Shown here in pieces: positions 1 to 5,838 of a stretch of DNA of 40,590 nt (within the stretch, counting starts at the first letter, position 1; every line of letters starts with the position of its first letter). The stretch is from a virus, in IMG/VR virus record IMGVR_UViG_3300035698_003720, positions 1 to 40,590 of that record; one strand, 5' to 3'. Below the pieces are notes generated by a model that saw nothing but the letters and a program-made list of their open reading frames with translations, had not been told where the DNA came from and ran no database searches. The position numbers and the translations under genes were made by a program.

Positions 1-26
1 ATGCTTTGTCAGGAGGCACTGAATGA
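1..26 (+). CDS. 3' end of small Cys-rich protein gene (partial)
   Basis: These bases encode the last residues ALSGGTE and a TGA stop. They are identical to the end of the complete gene at 39960-40163, so this is that gene's 3' end seen again at the left edge. Its stop overlaps the ATG of the metallophosphoesterase gene, exactly as at the right end of the window. Confidence 0.7.
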
Positions 27-453
27 ACATCGCGCCAGTGCAGGAGATCACGCTCAAGAGCAGCAACGATTACATAGACCTGTGGAACATCGCTGACGTG
101 CATCTCGGCTCGGCACTGTGTGACGAGGCCCTGCTTGCGCGCGTCATCAAGGCCATTCAGAAAGACCCGCACGCGCGCTGGATCGGGTGCGGCGATTACT
201 GCGAGTGCATCACACCGCACGATAAGCGGCGCTTCGACCCGAGGACGCTCGCGCCCTGGATCGAGATGGACGACCTGCGGCAAGTGGTCTATCGTCAGGT
301 GGACGAGTGCTGCAAGCGGTTCAAGCCGATTGCGTCAAAGTGCCTCGGCATTGCGGCAGGCAACCATGACGATGAGGCGACAAAGCACTATGGCATTCCC
401 ACCGCCTCGGCATTCGCCGCCGCCATGAAGGCACCCTACCTCGATTACTATGG
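1..453 (+). repeat. Terminal near-repeat, left copy
   Basis: Positions 1-453 match 40138-40590 with 24 mismatches and no gaps. The first 105 and last 79 bases are identical; all mismatches lie between 106 and 374. This fixes a unit length of 40,137 bases if the molecule is circular or permuted. Confidence 0.85.
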
Positions 454-895
454 CGCGGTCCCGCTGCGGCTGAGGCGCAAGGGGGCGTCCCATCAGGGCA
501 CCATCAAGTGCGACGGCATCGTGGACCACGGGCACGGCGGCAGCGCCACACCGGGCGGGAAGATCAACGTGTTATCGCGCGCCTGCGCGCGCCATGTCGG
601 TATCTCGTGGGTCTTCATGGGCCACTTGCATACGAAGCTGCACCACAACCAGGTGCGCGTGGGCCTCAACCGACCCGGCAACCACACGCGCGAAGAGGTG
701 ACGCTGGGCGTGATGTCGGGCGCATTCTACAAGAGCTTCATGAAAGACACCCCGAGCTACGCTGAAGTGAAAGGCTATGACGCGGCCAGCCTCGGCCCGC
801 TCGCGGCACGTATCAGCATAGCGCGCGTGGTTGACAGGGCGAACGGCGGCGACACGGAAGAGGCGTCCGTCAAGCTGATTGACCCAGACTATTGA
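23..895 (+). CDS. Calcineurin-like metallophosphoesterase
   Basis: A 290-residue protein with the full motif set of the calcineurin-like phosphoesterase fold: D25-x-H27, G57-D58, G113-N-H-D116, H169-G-H171 and G200-H-L-H203. These residues normally bind two metal ions and hydrolyse phosphodiesters or phosphomonoesters. The start follows AGGAGG with 5-6 bases spacing and overlaps the upstream stop. A diverged second copy of its first 143 codons lies at 40160-40590. Phage members of this family are often linked to DNA processing, but nothing here identifies the substrate. Confidence 0.85.
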   Translation: MNIAPVQEITLKSSNDYIDLWNIADVHLGSALCDEALLARVIKAIQKDPHARWIGCGDYCECITPHDKRRFDPRTLAPWIEMDDLRQVVYRQVDECCKRFKPIASKCLGIAAGNHDDEATKHYGIPTASAFAAAMKAPYLDYYGAVPLRLRRKGASHQGTIKCDGIVDHGHGGSATPGGKINVLSRACARHVGISWVFMGHLHTKLHHNQVRVGLNRPGNHTREEVTLGVMSGAFYKSFMKDTPSYAEVKGYDAASLGPLAARISIARVVDRANGGDTEEASVKLIDPDY

Positions 896-902
896 GGGCA
901 CC

Positions 903-1124
903 ATGGACAGCCGCGTGATCCGCACCAAGCACAGCGCAAGGATTGACACGCACACCGCCGCCATGCTGGCCGACTGGTTGCAGATGCTCGTTGACCGCGT
1001 AGACCGTGGCGGCAAGGACGGACCCGCGCCAGCCGGGCACCCCGCCCCGGCGCTATCCGAAGCGTGGACTGTGTGCCAAGCCGCGTCCCTGTTCGGCACG
1101 TACCGGCGCAGGACCACCACATGA
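903..1124 (+). CDS. Hypothetical protein, 73 aa
   Basis: A 73-residue basic protein that I do not recognise. It begins seven bases after the phosphoesterase stop, with GAGGG just upstream. An in-frame ATG at 879 would overlap the upstream gene and has no better ribosome site. Its stop overlaps the next start (ATGA), which supports translation as part of the same operon. No domain or membrane segment is visible. Confidence 0.5.
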   Translation: MDSRVIRTKHSARIDTHTAAMLADWLQMLVDRVDRGGKDGPAPAGHPAPALSEAWTVCQAASLFGTYRRRTTT

Positions 1125-1312
1125 GGGTAACACGGAAGACCGTCGAGCGCGTCCGCATCACCGGGCGCATGGCCGAGCAGCACAAGGCGATCCGCTACTG
1201 CCACAAGCACGGGTTCATCACCATACGGTCCGGCGCGTACCCGCTACGGCGGCAGCACCGGCTCGACCTGACGCGGTTCCTGGTTACAGCCGAGCGTGAG
1301 GTGTCGCCCTAA
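1121..1312 (+). CDS. Hypothetical basic protein, 63 aa
   Basis: A 63-residue, Arg-rich protein starting at the ATGA overlap with the preceding gene. Basic residues are spread along its whole length, so it may bind nucleic acid, but no known motif is visible. It is the last gene before the promoter-bearing intergenic region and may close the operon that runs through the genome junction. Confidence 0.5.
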   Translation: MRVTRKTVERVRITGRMAEQHKAIRYCHKHGFITIRSGAYPLRRQHRLDLTRFLVTAEREVSP

Positions 1313-1511
1313 CACCCCCCTAACACGCATTCTAAGCCGATCTGAGGCCATCGCGCCCACGCGGGGCGTAAATTTGTGCGCCCCCACGCGCACGGGCCTT
1401 ATAGCGCACCTATAAGCACCGCGAGCACCCGCCGCATTTGGTACGCTACCCGCCGCAACACCCTTGATATTTGGCACGCCAAAGTATTTCTCGGATTCCC
1501 GCGATTATCTC
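1313..1511 (+). other. Intergenic region with several inverted repeats
   Basis: No convincing gene lies here. Hairpins are visible: GCGCCC/GGGCGT near 1349-1365, GTGCG/CGCAC near 1375-1394, and a perfect 7-bp stem CTTATAG/CTATAAG at 1398-1416 with loop CGCAC. That loop could also pair with the upstream GTGCG. A palindrome TTTGGC-AC-GCCAAA at 1470-1483 lies just before the first early promoter and looks like a protein-binding site. Termination of the upstream operon and regulation of the downstream one are both possible. Confidence 0.45.
1470..1483. promoter_or_regulatory. Palindrome, candidate operator
   Basis: A perfect 6-bp dyad TTTGGC-AC-GCCAAA lies 28 bases upstream of the -35 box at 1512. 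It is absent from the second copy of this promoter, because the duplicated block starts at 1481/2460. The location suits an activator or repressor site. The protein that would bind it is unknown. Confidence 0.4.
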
Positions 1512-1540
1512 TTGACACGGGTATAGCCGTGGGATATAAT
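1512..1540 (+). promoter_or_regulatory. Consensus sigma-70 promoter P1 (early)
   Basis: TTGACA at 1512-1517, a 17-bp spacer and TATAAT at 1535-1540 match the bacterial housekeeping consensus exactly. The expected start point, seven bases after the -10 box, falls at 1547, which is the A of an ATG. The dyad CACGG-N6-CCGTG at 1516-1531 covers the spacer, so a bound protein there should block RNA polymerase. Confidence 0.85.
1516..1531. promoter_or_regulatory. CACGG-N6-CCGTG operator 1
   Basis: A perfect 5-bp dyad with a 6-bp centre (GTATAG) sits between the -35 and -10 boxes of P1. The same dyad with the same spacing occurs at 2495-2510 and 3020-3035 in two more promoters, with a different centre in the third. 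This points to one shared regulator. The HTH protein at 2819-3019 is the obvious but untested candidate. Confidence 0.6.
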
Positions 1541-1624
1541 ACACACATGAAGAATGAAGCACACAACCTGAGCCCTGTAGCAAAACGGGACACGCGTATC
1601 ATACTGGAACACGGGGGCCGAGAG

Positions 1625-1837
1625 ATGAACCGGATCAAGATCACAACCACGCGGGTGTCTTACAACCCGCCCGTCTACCGCGCCGAGGCAACCGACAGCC
1701 GAACCGGGAAGCACCTCACTGACTCCTACGGCTACACGCGGAGCAAGGCGCGGAACGCGACCGTGCGCAACTCCAAAAACGCAGAATGCACAGAGGGGTG
1801 CGGCTGTTACCTTCGATGCTGCGCGTGCGAGGGCTGA
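1625..1837 (+). CDS. Small Cys-rich hypothetical protein
   Basis: A 70-residue protein, basic in the middle, with a Cys-rich end (CTEGCGCYLRCCACEG) that could bind metal. I do not recognise it. The reading frame extends upstream without a stop to an ATG at 1547, which is the predicted transcription start. A leaderless form of 96 residues starting MKNEAHN is therefore possible. The start at 1625 has only a weak purine run before it. Confidence 0.5.
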   Translation: MNRIKITTTRVSYNPPVYRAEATDSRTGKHLTDSYGYTRSKARNATVRNSKNAECTEGCGCYLRCCACEG

Positions 1838-1865
1838 CACATGAAGAATGAAGCACACAACAAGG
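1838..1865 (+). repeat. Third copy of the MKNEAHN leader repeat
   Basis: 28 bases here are identical to 2523-2550, covering the ATG, the MKNEAHN codons and the following AAGG. No promoter accompanies this copy. It sits between two small genes and is in frame with the downstream one. Confidence 0.75.
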
Positions 1866-1873
1866 AGACCGAG

Positions 1874-2116
1874 ATGAGCAAGGCGATGGAGACGGCCACG
1901 CAGATCATTGATAGCCTCACCGGATACGCCCGCAACGAGGCCCGCGCATGGGAGAAGGCCGACACCTGCCGCATCTACTTTGGCCGCAAGTACATAACCA
2001 TCACGCAGGACGGGGCCGTGGACTACGACACATCCGACAGCCCTTACGGCGTGCTTGAGCTGGTTCGCGATGAGATGGACGTCACAGTGGTCAACGCCCC
2101 GTCGTACTGGGCATAA
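1874..2116 (+). CDS. Hypothetical protein, 80 aa
   Basis: An 80-residue acidic protein with no family I recognise. The chosen ATG at 1874 follows AAGGAG with six bases spacing. The frame is open upstream to the ATG at 1841, which would add MKNEAHNKETE and has GAGGG seven bases before it, so both starts are credible. It is the second gene in the P1 transcript. Confidence 0.6.
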   Translation: MSKAMETATQIIDSLTGYARNEARAWEKADTCRIYFGRKYITITQDGAVDYDTSDSPYGVLELVRDEMDVTVVNAPSYWA

Positions 2117-2132
2117 CACAAGGGAGATGGGC

Positions 2133-2411
2133 ATGAAGTACGCATGGGAAGTGCAGCACACGGGCGGGCCATTTGCCGGAGCCGGGCCGCAAGCCGACGA
2201 CTGGCGCAGATTATCGCGGCACGAGACATTCACCGCAGCGGCCAAGCGCTGGACGCAGGAGCGGCGCGAGATGAGCGAGGCGTGCGGCCAAGGTGGGTGG
2301 AGCAATCATTTCCGCGTGGTTGAGGTCGCGACCGGGCGCTGGGTTGACAACCAGTGCCTCTCATATAAAGACCACTGGGACGAGCCGCAGATATGGATGG
2401 AAGGCGCATGA
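2133..2411 (+). CDS. Hypothetical protein, 92 aa
   Basis: A 92-residue protein rich in Trp and charged residues, starting after AGGGAG. The middle (residues 27-60) looks helical and the end is acidic with several Trp residues. I do not recognise the family. Its TGA overlaps the ATG of the truncated HTH copy at 2408, the same junction as between the genes at 2574 and 2819. Confidence 0.6.
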   Translation: MKYAWEVQHTGGPFAGAGPQADDWRRLSRHETFTAAAKRWTQERREMSEACGQGGWSNHFRVVEVATGRWVDNQCLSYKDHWDEPQIWMEGA

Positions 2412-2494
2412 CCGGCCACAAACTCCGCATCATCCGCACCGCGTGCGGCATGACCCATCAAAGTATTTCTGTTATTCCCCCGATTATCTCTTGA
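2408..2494 (+). pseudogene. Truncated copy of the XRE-type HTH gene
   Basis: The first 50 bases closely match the start of the intact HTH gene at 2819; both encode MTGH-x-LRIIRT-x-CGMT. After codon 18 the sequence switches abruptly into the duplicated promoter cassette, giving an unrelated tail and a TGA that lies inside the -35 box at 2491. At 28 residues it cannot form a complete HTH fold. It looks like debris from the recombination that placed the second promoter here. Confidence 0.75.
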
Positions 2495-2546
2495 CACGGG
2501 TATAGCCGTGGGATATAATACACACATGAAGAATGAAGCACACAAC
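2460..2546 (+). repeat. Duplicated promoter cassette, copy 2
   Basis: Copy 2 of the 87-base block at 1481-1567, with four mismatches near its left end and an identical remainder. Its left border interrupts the HTH copy at 2408. The right border runs into AAGGGACGC, different from copy 1. Confidence 0.85.
2491..2519 (+). promoter_or_regulatory. Consensus sigma-70 promoter P2 (early)
   Basis: TTGACA at 2491-2496, 17 bp, TATAAT at 2514-2519, with the dyad CACGG-N6-CCGTG at 2495-2510. The predicted start point is 2526, again the A of the MKNEAHN ATG. The TGA stop of the truncated HTH copy is part of the -35 box. Confidence 0.85.
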
Positions 2547-2573
2547 AAGGGACGCAGAGAAAAGGAGACAGAG

Positions 2574-2822
2574 ATGAAAGACGCAAAGGCAATCGGCGCG
2601 GAGATGGCCCGCGTGTTGCAGCACGTGCTCGACATGGAAGATGACTCATACCTCAGCGGCCACCCCGAATGGGAAGCCATCGCAGATGAGGCGCGTGCCG
2701 CGTTGAGTGACCGCGCCGGATTCGTTGGCCCCCAGTGCTACAACTGCGCCCACCACCCCAACGAATGCGCCGAGTGCGTCGCCGCGTGGAAGGCCGACAA
2801 CACAATGGCCCATGCCCAATGA
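2574..2822 (+). CDS. Small Cys-rich protein, putative zinc ribbon
   Basis: An 82-residue protein with a helical first half and a C-terminal cluster C-x2-C-x6-C-x2-C followed by Trp, suggesting a small zinc-binding module. The chosen start follows AAGGAG with six to seven bases spacing. The frame is open to the leaderless ATG at 2526, adding MKNEAHN and linker. Its stop overlaps the start of the HTH gene (ATGA), so the two are probably coupled. Confidence 0.6.
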   Translation: MKDAKAIGAEMARVLQHVLDMEDDSYLSGHPEWEAIADEARAALSDRAGFVGPQCYNCAHHPNECAECVAAWKADNTMAHAQ

Positions 2823-3019
2823 CCGGCCACGAGCTACGCATCATCCGCACCGAGTGCGGCATGACCCAGCGCGCGCTCGGCCTGCGCCTCGGGCTGTCAC
2901 CGATCAGCGCGCAGGTCGCGGTGTGCCGGTGGGAGACTGGCGCACGCCGCATCACGCCACCGACCGCGACGGCAGTGCTGCTCATTGTCGGCCCTGAGAA
3001 TCGAGAAAGTAATGCTTGA
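2819..3019 (+). CDS. XRE/Cro-type HTH regulator, 66 aa
   Basis: A 66-residue protein with the look of a Cro/C1-type domain: ELRIIR, then MTQRALGLRLGLS as helix 2 and turn, then CRWETGARRI where the W-E-x-G signature of phage repressors is expected, ending in a hydrophobic helix. A few extra residues separate the recognition helix from the turn. It is the only regulator-like gene seen. Its stop TGA lies inside the -35 box of promoter P3, so it could autoregulate through the nearby CACGG-N6-CCGTG sites. That link is inference. Confidence 0.7.
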   Translation: MTGHELRIIRTECGMTQRALGLRLGLSPISAQVAVCRWETGARRITPPTATAVLLIVGPENRESNA

Positions 3020-3044
3020 CACGGCGCAATCCGTGATGTAATAT
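3016..3044 (+). promoter_or_regulatory. Sigma-70 promoter P3 with operator dyad
   Basis: TTGACA at 3016-3021, 17 bp, TAATAT at 3039-3044. The dyad CACGG-CGCAAT-CCGTG at 3020-3035 keeps the arms seen in P1 and P2 but has a different centre, which argues that the arms are what is selected. The predicted start is near 3051. The upstream HTH gene's stop is within the -35 box. Confidence 0.8.
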
Positions 3045-3090
3045 GTACGTGTAGCGAATGGACAATTTTGGTTCCGCCAAGGAGATGGAG

Positions 3091-3264
3091 ATGAGAGACT
3101 CGAACGCAAAGCCGTGCGAGCGATGTGGAGACAGGCGCGTAATCAAGAGGCGTGACCTGCCCGTGGATTCACTTGAGCGCGAGTGCGGGAACCCCCGCTG
3201 TAAGCTCGTATGGCTTGAGCCCGCGCCCAAAGACGACGCCGCGCCGCGTCGCGCCACCGAGTAG
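3091..3264 (+). CDS. Small zinc-ribbon-like protein
   Basis: A 57-residue protein with C-x2-C (CERC) and a second pair C-x4-C (CGNPRC), typical of a short zinc ribbon. The ATG at 3091 follows AAGGAG by six bases. An in-frame ATG at 3058, seven bases after the predicted transcription start, would add 11 residues, echoing the layout at P1 and P2. Function unknown. Confidence 0.6.
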   Translation: MRDSNAKPCERCGDRRVIKRRDLPVDSLERECGNPRCKLVWLEPAPKDDAAPRRATE

Positions 3265-3267
3265 GCA

Positions 3268-3384
3268 ATGACCAAGGACACCCGCCAACCTAGAACAGAC
3301 CATGCAAGCCGGGCCACAGCGCAGCCTATCACCTTGGCGGGTGTCCAGCGCGTGGCTCGGCTTGTGCATTTTGGAGATGAGTAA
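3268..3384 (+). CDS. Possible 38-aa ORF overlapping a structured RNA
   Basis: An ATG-to-TAA frame of 38 residues runs through the interleaved inverted repeats described next, and its TAA overlaps the ATG of the next gene (TAATG). It has no clear ribosome site. A comparable small frame (11846-11956) runs through the second such RNA and also ends at a gene start. It may be a translated leader or only a by-product of the RNA. Confidence 0.25.
   Translation: MTKDTRQPRTDHASRATAQPITLAGVQRVARLVHFGDE
3276..3364 (+). ncRNA. Candidate C4-like interleaved RNA element 1
   Basis: Two complementary pairs are interleaved. Stem 1 is a perfect 13 bp pairing of GGACACCCGCCAA (3276-3288) with 3334-3346. Stem 2 pairs CAAGCCGGGCCAC (3305-3317) with 3352-3364 over 13 bp with one G-U pair. 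The order a'-b'-a-b can fold as an H-type pseudoknot, or work as an antisense region and its target, as in P1 C4 RNA. A TTTT follows at 3369-3372. No promoter lies directly upstream, so it would be carved from the P3 transcript. The gene at 3384 would be the controlled gene. Confidence 0.6.
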
Positions 3385-3698
3385 TGGGTACATGCCTTGC
3401 GCCCGATGACCTTGATGTGGGGATGTTTGTTACGGTCCACCACTGGACGAAGCCCCAAGCGGCCCCGTCGATGGATGGGTTCATATGGGGTACCGCGACC
3501 ATCGAGACGTGTGATTCCACGTCGGGCTCATACTGCGGGGAGCCGCTGAAGGTAGAGGCAATCAACCTTCCATACCTGCGCTGCTCCCGGCCCGAGTCCG
3601 GCGACGGGCGGCACATAAGGCTGGACGTGCGAGAACTTACGTTGATGCGCTCGGACGAGTCAATGCAGATACCCAACACAGTGGAGGCTACGCAATGA
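3384..3698 (+). CDS. Hypothetical protein, 104 aa
   Basis: A 104-residue protein, probably mostly beta strand, with three Cys residues and no recognised family. It starts at a TAATG overlap with the small frame inside the structured RNA, with GGAG about ten bases upstream. If the RNA element regulates translation, this is the first gene affected. Confidence 0.6.
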   Translation: MGTCLAPDDLDVGMFVTVHHWTKPQAAPSMDGFIWGTATIETCDSTSGSYCGEPLKVEAINLPYLRCSRPESGDGRHIRLDVRELTLMRSDESMQIPNTVEATQ

Positions 3699-3928
3699 CC
3701 ATGCAGAACGACACAGCCGCAGGCGTGGCCGAGGCGTACGCTGCCAACCGCCGCGCGATGTTCAAGCGCAGGCTCGTGACCATCAAGTCACGCCACCTCG
3801 CGCTGCACGGCGTGGACCCGGACGCGCACTCTAGCGCGTGCGATTGCGAGCGCTGTAACCGTACGCCGCCGGAGTGGCGCGAACCTGACTGGCGGGCGGG
3901 CGACTTCGTTGAGGAGGAATTGACATGA
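3695..3928 (+). CDS. Hypothetical protein, 77 aa
   Basis: A 77-residue protein starting in an ATGA overlap. The first half is basic and helical; the second carries C-x-C-x2-C (CDCERC) followed by a Trp-rich acidic tail. A small metal site is possible. No family recognised. Confidence 0.6.
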   Translation: MTMQNDTAAGVAEAYAANRRAMFKRRLVTIKSRHLALHGVDPDAHSSACDCERCNRTPPEWREPDWRAGDFVEEELT

Positions 3929-4254
3929 GCGATGCAAAGCACACGCCGGGGCCGTGGAAGTGGTGGGACGAATCCTGCGACAGGCCAAAGGGTTACGACG
4001 TGGCAAAACTTCTGAGCGAGAAGGCGAGGGTCTGTATACTCACCATGTACGGCGGCGCGGGAAAAGATGCGCTTGGCACAGGCACCATAGGCAGGGCCAA
4101 CGCGCGCCTCATAGCCGCCGCGCCGGATCTGCTGGAAGCGTGCGCGGCGTTCGTCGAGGCACACGAGAGGTCGGGTCAGCTTGAGAAGACAGACGTTGCG
4201 CTGCGTTTGGCCCGCGCCGCAATCGCCAAGGCCACCGGGGCGGACGCGTCATGA
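3925..4254 (+). CDS. Conserved phage protein (HTPGPWK...ARLIAAAPDLLEA type)
   Basis: This 109-residue protein begins with HTPGPWKWW and contains NARLIAAAPDLLEACAAFVEA, a pattern I know from many phage and prophage proteins of unknown function. The C-terminal half is helical. The start overlaps the previous stop (ATGA), after AGGAGG. Family membership is fairly sure, the role is not known. Confidence 0.75.
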   Translation: MSDAKHTPGPWKWWDESCDRPKGYDVAKLLSEKARVCILTMYGGAGKDALGTGTIGRANARLIAAAPDLLEACAAFVEAHERSGQLEKTDVALRLARAAIAKATGADAS

Positions 4255-4463
4255 CCGACACACACGGGGCCATGACCCACAAGGGCAGCAAGCGGGCCGA
4301 GACTAGCAGCCCGCAAGTCAACGCAGACCTAATCAAGCTGTGCGACCAGCTTATAGCGCTGCACGAGATCATCACAGACCAACGGCGCGACCTCACGCTG
4401 ATTGACCTGCGAGTGACCGCGATGGAGAAGGCGCAGCGTAAGGAGTGCAAGTGCGATGAGTGA
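4251..4463 (+). CDS. Hypothetical coiled-coil-like protein, 70 aa
   Basis: A 70-residue protein with a regular hydrophobic pattern from residue 25 to 60 (LIKLCDQLIALHEII onward) that suggests a coiled coil, ending in a Cys-x-Cys (ECKCDE). It starts in an ATGA overlap and overlaps the next gene by eight bases. Function unknown. Confidence 0.55.
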   Translation: MTDTHGAMTHKGSKRAETSSPQVNADLIKLCDQLIALHEIITDQRRDLTLIDLRVTAMEKAQRKECKCDE

Positions 4464-4620
4464 CGCCATGGACGACACATACGCTGAACATGCCGACGAG
4501 CTGACGCAGCACCAGCGATGGGAAGACGAGGAACGGCGCGAGCGAATGCGCCACGGTGCGCGCAACGTGTGGCGCACGGAACGGATGAACTCTAAGAAGA
4601 CGGAGGTGGACGATGAGTGA
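4456..4620 (+). CDS. Hypothetical charged protein, 54 aa
   Basis: A 54-residue, very hydrophilic protein rich in Glu and Arg. It sits between two real genes with overlaps at both ends (eight bases each), and the downstream part carries GGAGG for the next gene. It shares the start GATGAGTGACG with the next gene, a sign of small duplications at gene junctions. Confidence 0.45.
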   Translation: MSDAMDDTYAEHADELTQHQRWEDEERRERMRHGARNVWRTERMNSKKTEVDDE

Positions 4621-4819
4621 CGAGACCGGGTGCGTGTGCGTGGCAGCCATTGACCTTAGCAGGCCGTGGTGTCTCAATAGCACCAAGACGCCCTGCGGTG
4701 CCTTGCAATTTTGCACGAGAGACAAGGGCCACACGGGAGACCACGTATCGTGCGGCGTGCCACCCCGTCACAGGATCCACGCGTGGCCGAACACAGACAA
4801 GGAGACGAGCGATGAGTAA
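4613..4819 (+). CDS. Small Cys/His-rich protein, 68 aa
   Basis: A 68-residue protein with Cys residues at CVC, WCL, PCG, FCT and CGV and with a KGHTGDHV motif, which could form a small zinc-bound fold. GGAGG lies about six bases before the ATG. No family recognised. It lies directly upstream of the recombination gene. Confidence 0.6.
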   Translation: MSDETGCVCVAAIDLSRPWCLNSTKTPCGALQFCTRDKGHTGDHVSCGVPPRHRIHAWPNTDKETSDE

Positions 4820-5825
4820 CGAGATATACGACGCGCTCTGCGCGCCGTTCGCACCGGGCGAGGTGAAGGAACGCAAGGGGCCGGGCGGAATCTCCCTCAG
4901 CTACGTTGACGCCCGCGCAGTTGAGCGCCGCCTGGACGACGTGTTTGGCGTGTTCGGCTGGCAGGACTCCTATCGCCGCGTTGGCGAGCACGACTGGATA
5001 TGCGCGCTGAGTGTACGCGTGGCCAACGACGACATCGAGTGTAGCGACTGGATCACGAAAGAGGCCGCGTCAGACGATAGCGACATTGAGCCGACGAAGG
5101 GCGGGCAGAGCGGCGCGTTCAAACGCGCAGCCGCCCACGGCTACGGCATCGGGCGGTATCTGTATGATGGAGGGAGCGTCACCACTGAGCGCGCATCGAC
5201 GGGTGCGCGTGGCAAGGCTGGAGCAACTAACTCTGTGCCTGCTGGTTCGAGTCCAGCCAGTGGTGGCGACCCGCTCTGCCCCGAGTGCGGCGGCGCGATG
5301 TGGGATAACAGGGACCGCAACGGGCCCGACTGGAAGTGCAAGGCCGGGACCTGGGACGCGGCGACCAAGACAGAGGGCGGCTGCCTTTGCACGATCAGCA
5401 ATGATACAGACAGGGTGGCCGACCCACTGTGCCCAGTGTGCGGTGGTACTATGTGGGACAATAGGAGCAAGGGCGGGCCAGACTGGACATGCAGAAAGCG
5501 CACATGGGACAAGGAGACAGAGACCGCTGGCGGGTGCCCTGGCGCAATCAGGGACCACGAGAAGCGCCCGCTGGCCGAGAGCGACGTGGGCGCGGAACCC
5601 ATGCCGAAGGACCACCCACTACGCAAGGATATACCGGCCCTGCTCGCGTCTCGCGGGTTCAAGAAAGACTCGCGGGAATTCATGGACCTGCAAATGAGGT
5701 ACGGCGGGTCGTGGGCCGCTATGACAGAGGCGCAGGGCAAGTCGCTGCTTGCCGAGCTTGAGGCGATGAAGCCAGCCGCAGACGCCGGGCTGGACGCGAT
5801 TGACGATGACGATATCCCTTTTTGA
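4812..5825 (+). CDS. Rad52-type single-strand annealing protein with zinc ribbons
   Basis: A 337-residue protein. Residues 1 to about 125 match the Rad52-like phage recombinase fold: GISLSYVDARAVERRLDDVF, W-x-D, and the SDIEPTKGGQSGAFKRAAAH-YGIGRYLY-like core. Residues about 153-195 and 203-245 are two similar zinc ribbons, each starting DPLCP-x-CGG-x-MWDNR. A helical region follows, and the end is IDDDDIPF, much like the acidic tip of bacterial SSB that recruits repair proteins. It should anneal single-stranded DNA during phage recombination. The start at 4812 follows AAGGAG. The order of domains is unusual. Confidence 0.8.
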   Translation: MSNEIYDALCAPFAPGEVKERKGPGGISLSYVDARAVERRLDDVFGVFGWQDSYRRVGEHDWICALSVRVANDDIECSDWITKEAASDDSDIEPTKGGQSGAFKRAAAHGYGIGRYLYDGGSVTTERASTGARGKAGATNSVPAGSSPASGGDPLCPECGGAMWDNRDRNGPDWKCKAGTWDAATKTEGGCLCTISNDTDRVADPLCPVCGGTMWDNRSKGGPDWTCRKRTWDKETETAGGCPGAIRDHEKRPLAESDVGAEPMPKDHPLRKDIPALLASRGFKKDSREFMDLQMRYGGSWAAMTEAQGKSLLAELEAMKPAADAGLDAIDDDDIPF

Positions 5826-5838
5826 GCGGAGGTGAACG

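Larger units (their letters stand above)
1481..1567 (+). repeat. Duplicated promoter cassette, copy 1
   Basis: This 87-base block recurs at 2460-2546 with only four mismatches, all in the first 22 bases. It carries a complete sigma-70 promoter, the CACGG-N6-CCGTG dyad and the codons for MKNEAHN. The last part, from CACATG to the end of the MKNEAHN codons, appears a third time at 1838-1861 without a promoter. Confidence 0.85.

Noticed and set aside
1-453. Exact terminal redundancy or packaging repeat
   Set aside because: The two copies differ at 24 positions, so they are not an exact direct terminal repeat.
5011-5697. A 228-codon + strand frame inside the annealing-protein gene
   Set aside because: It is out of frame with the Rad52-like and zinc-ribbon motifs and has the Arg/Ala/Pro-rich composition of a shadow frame.
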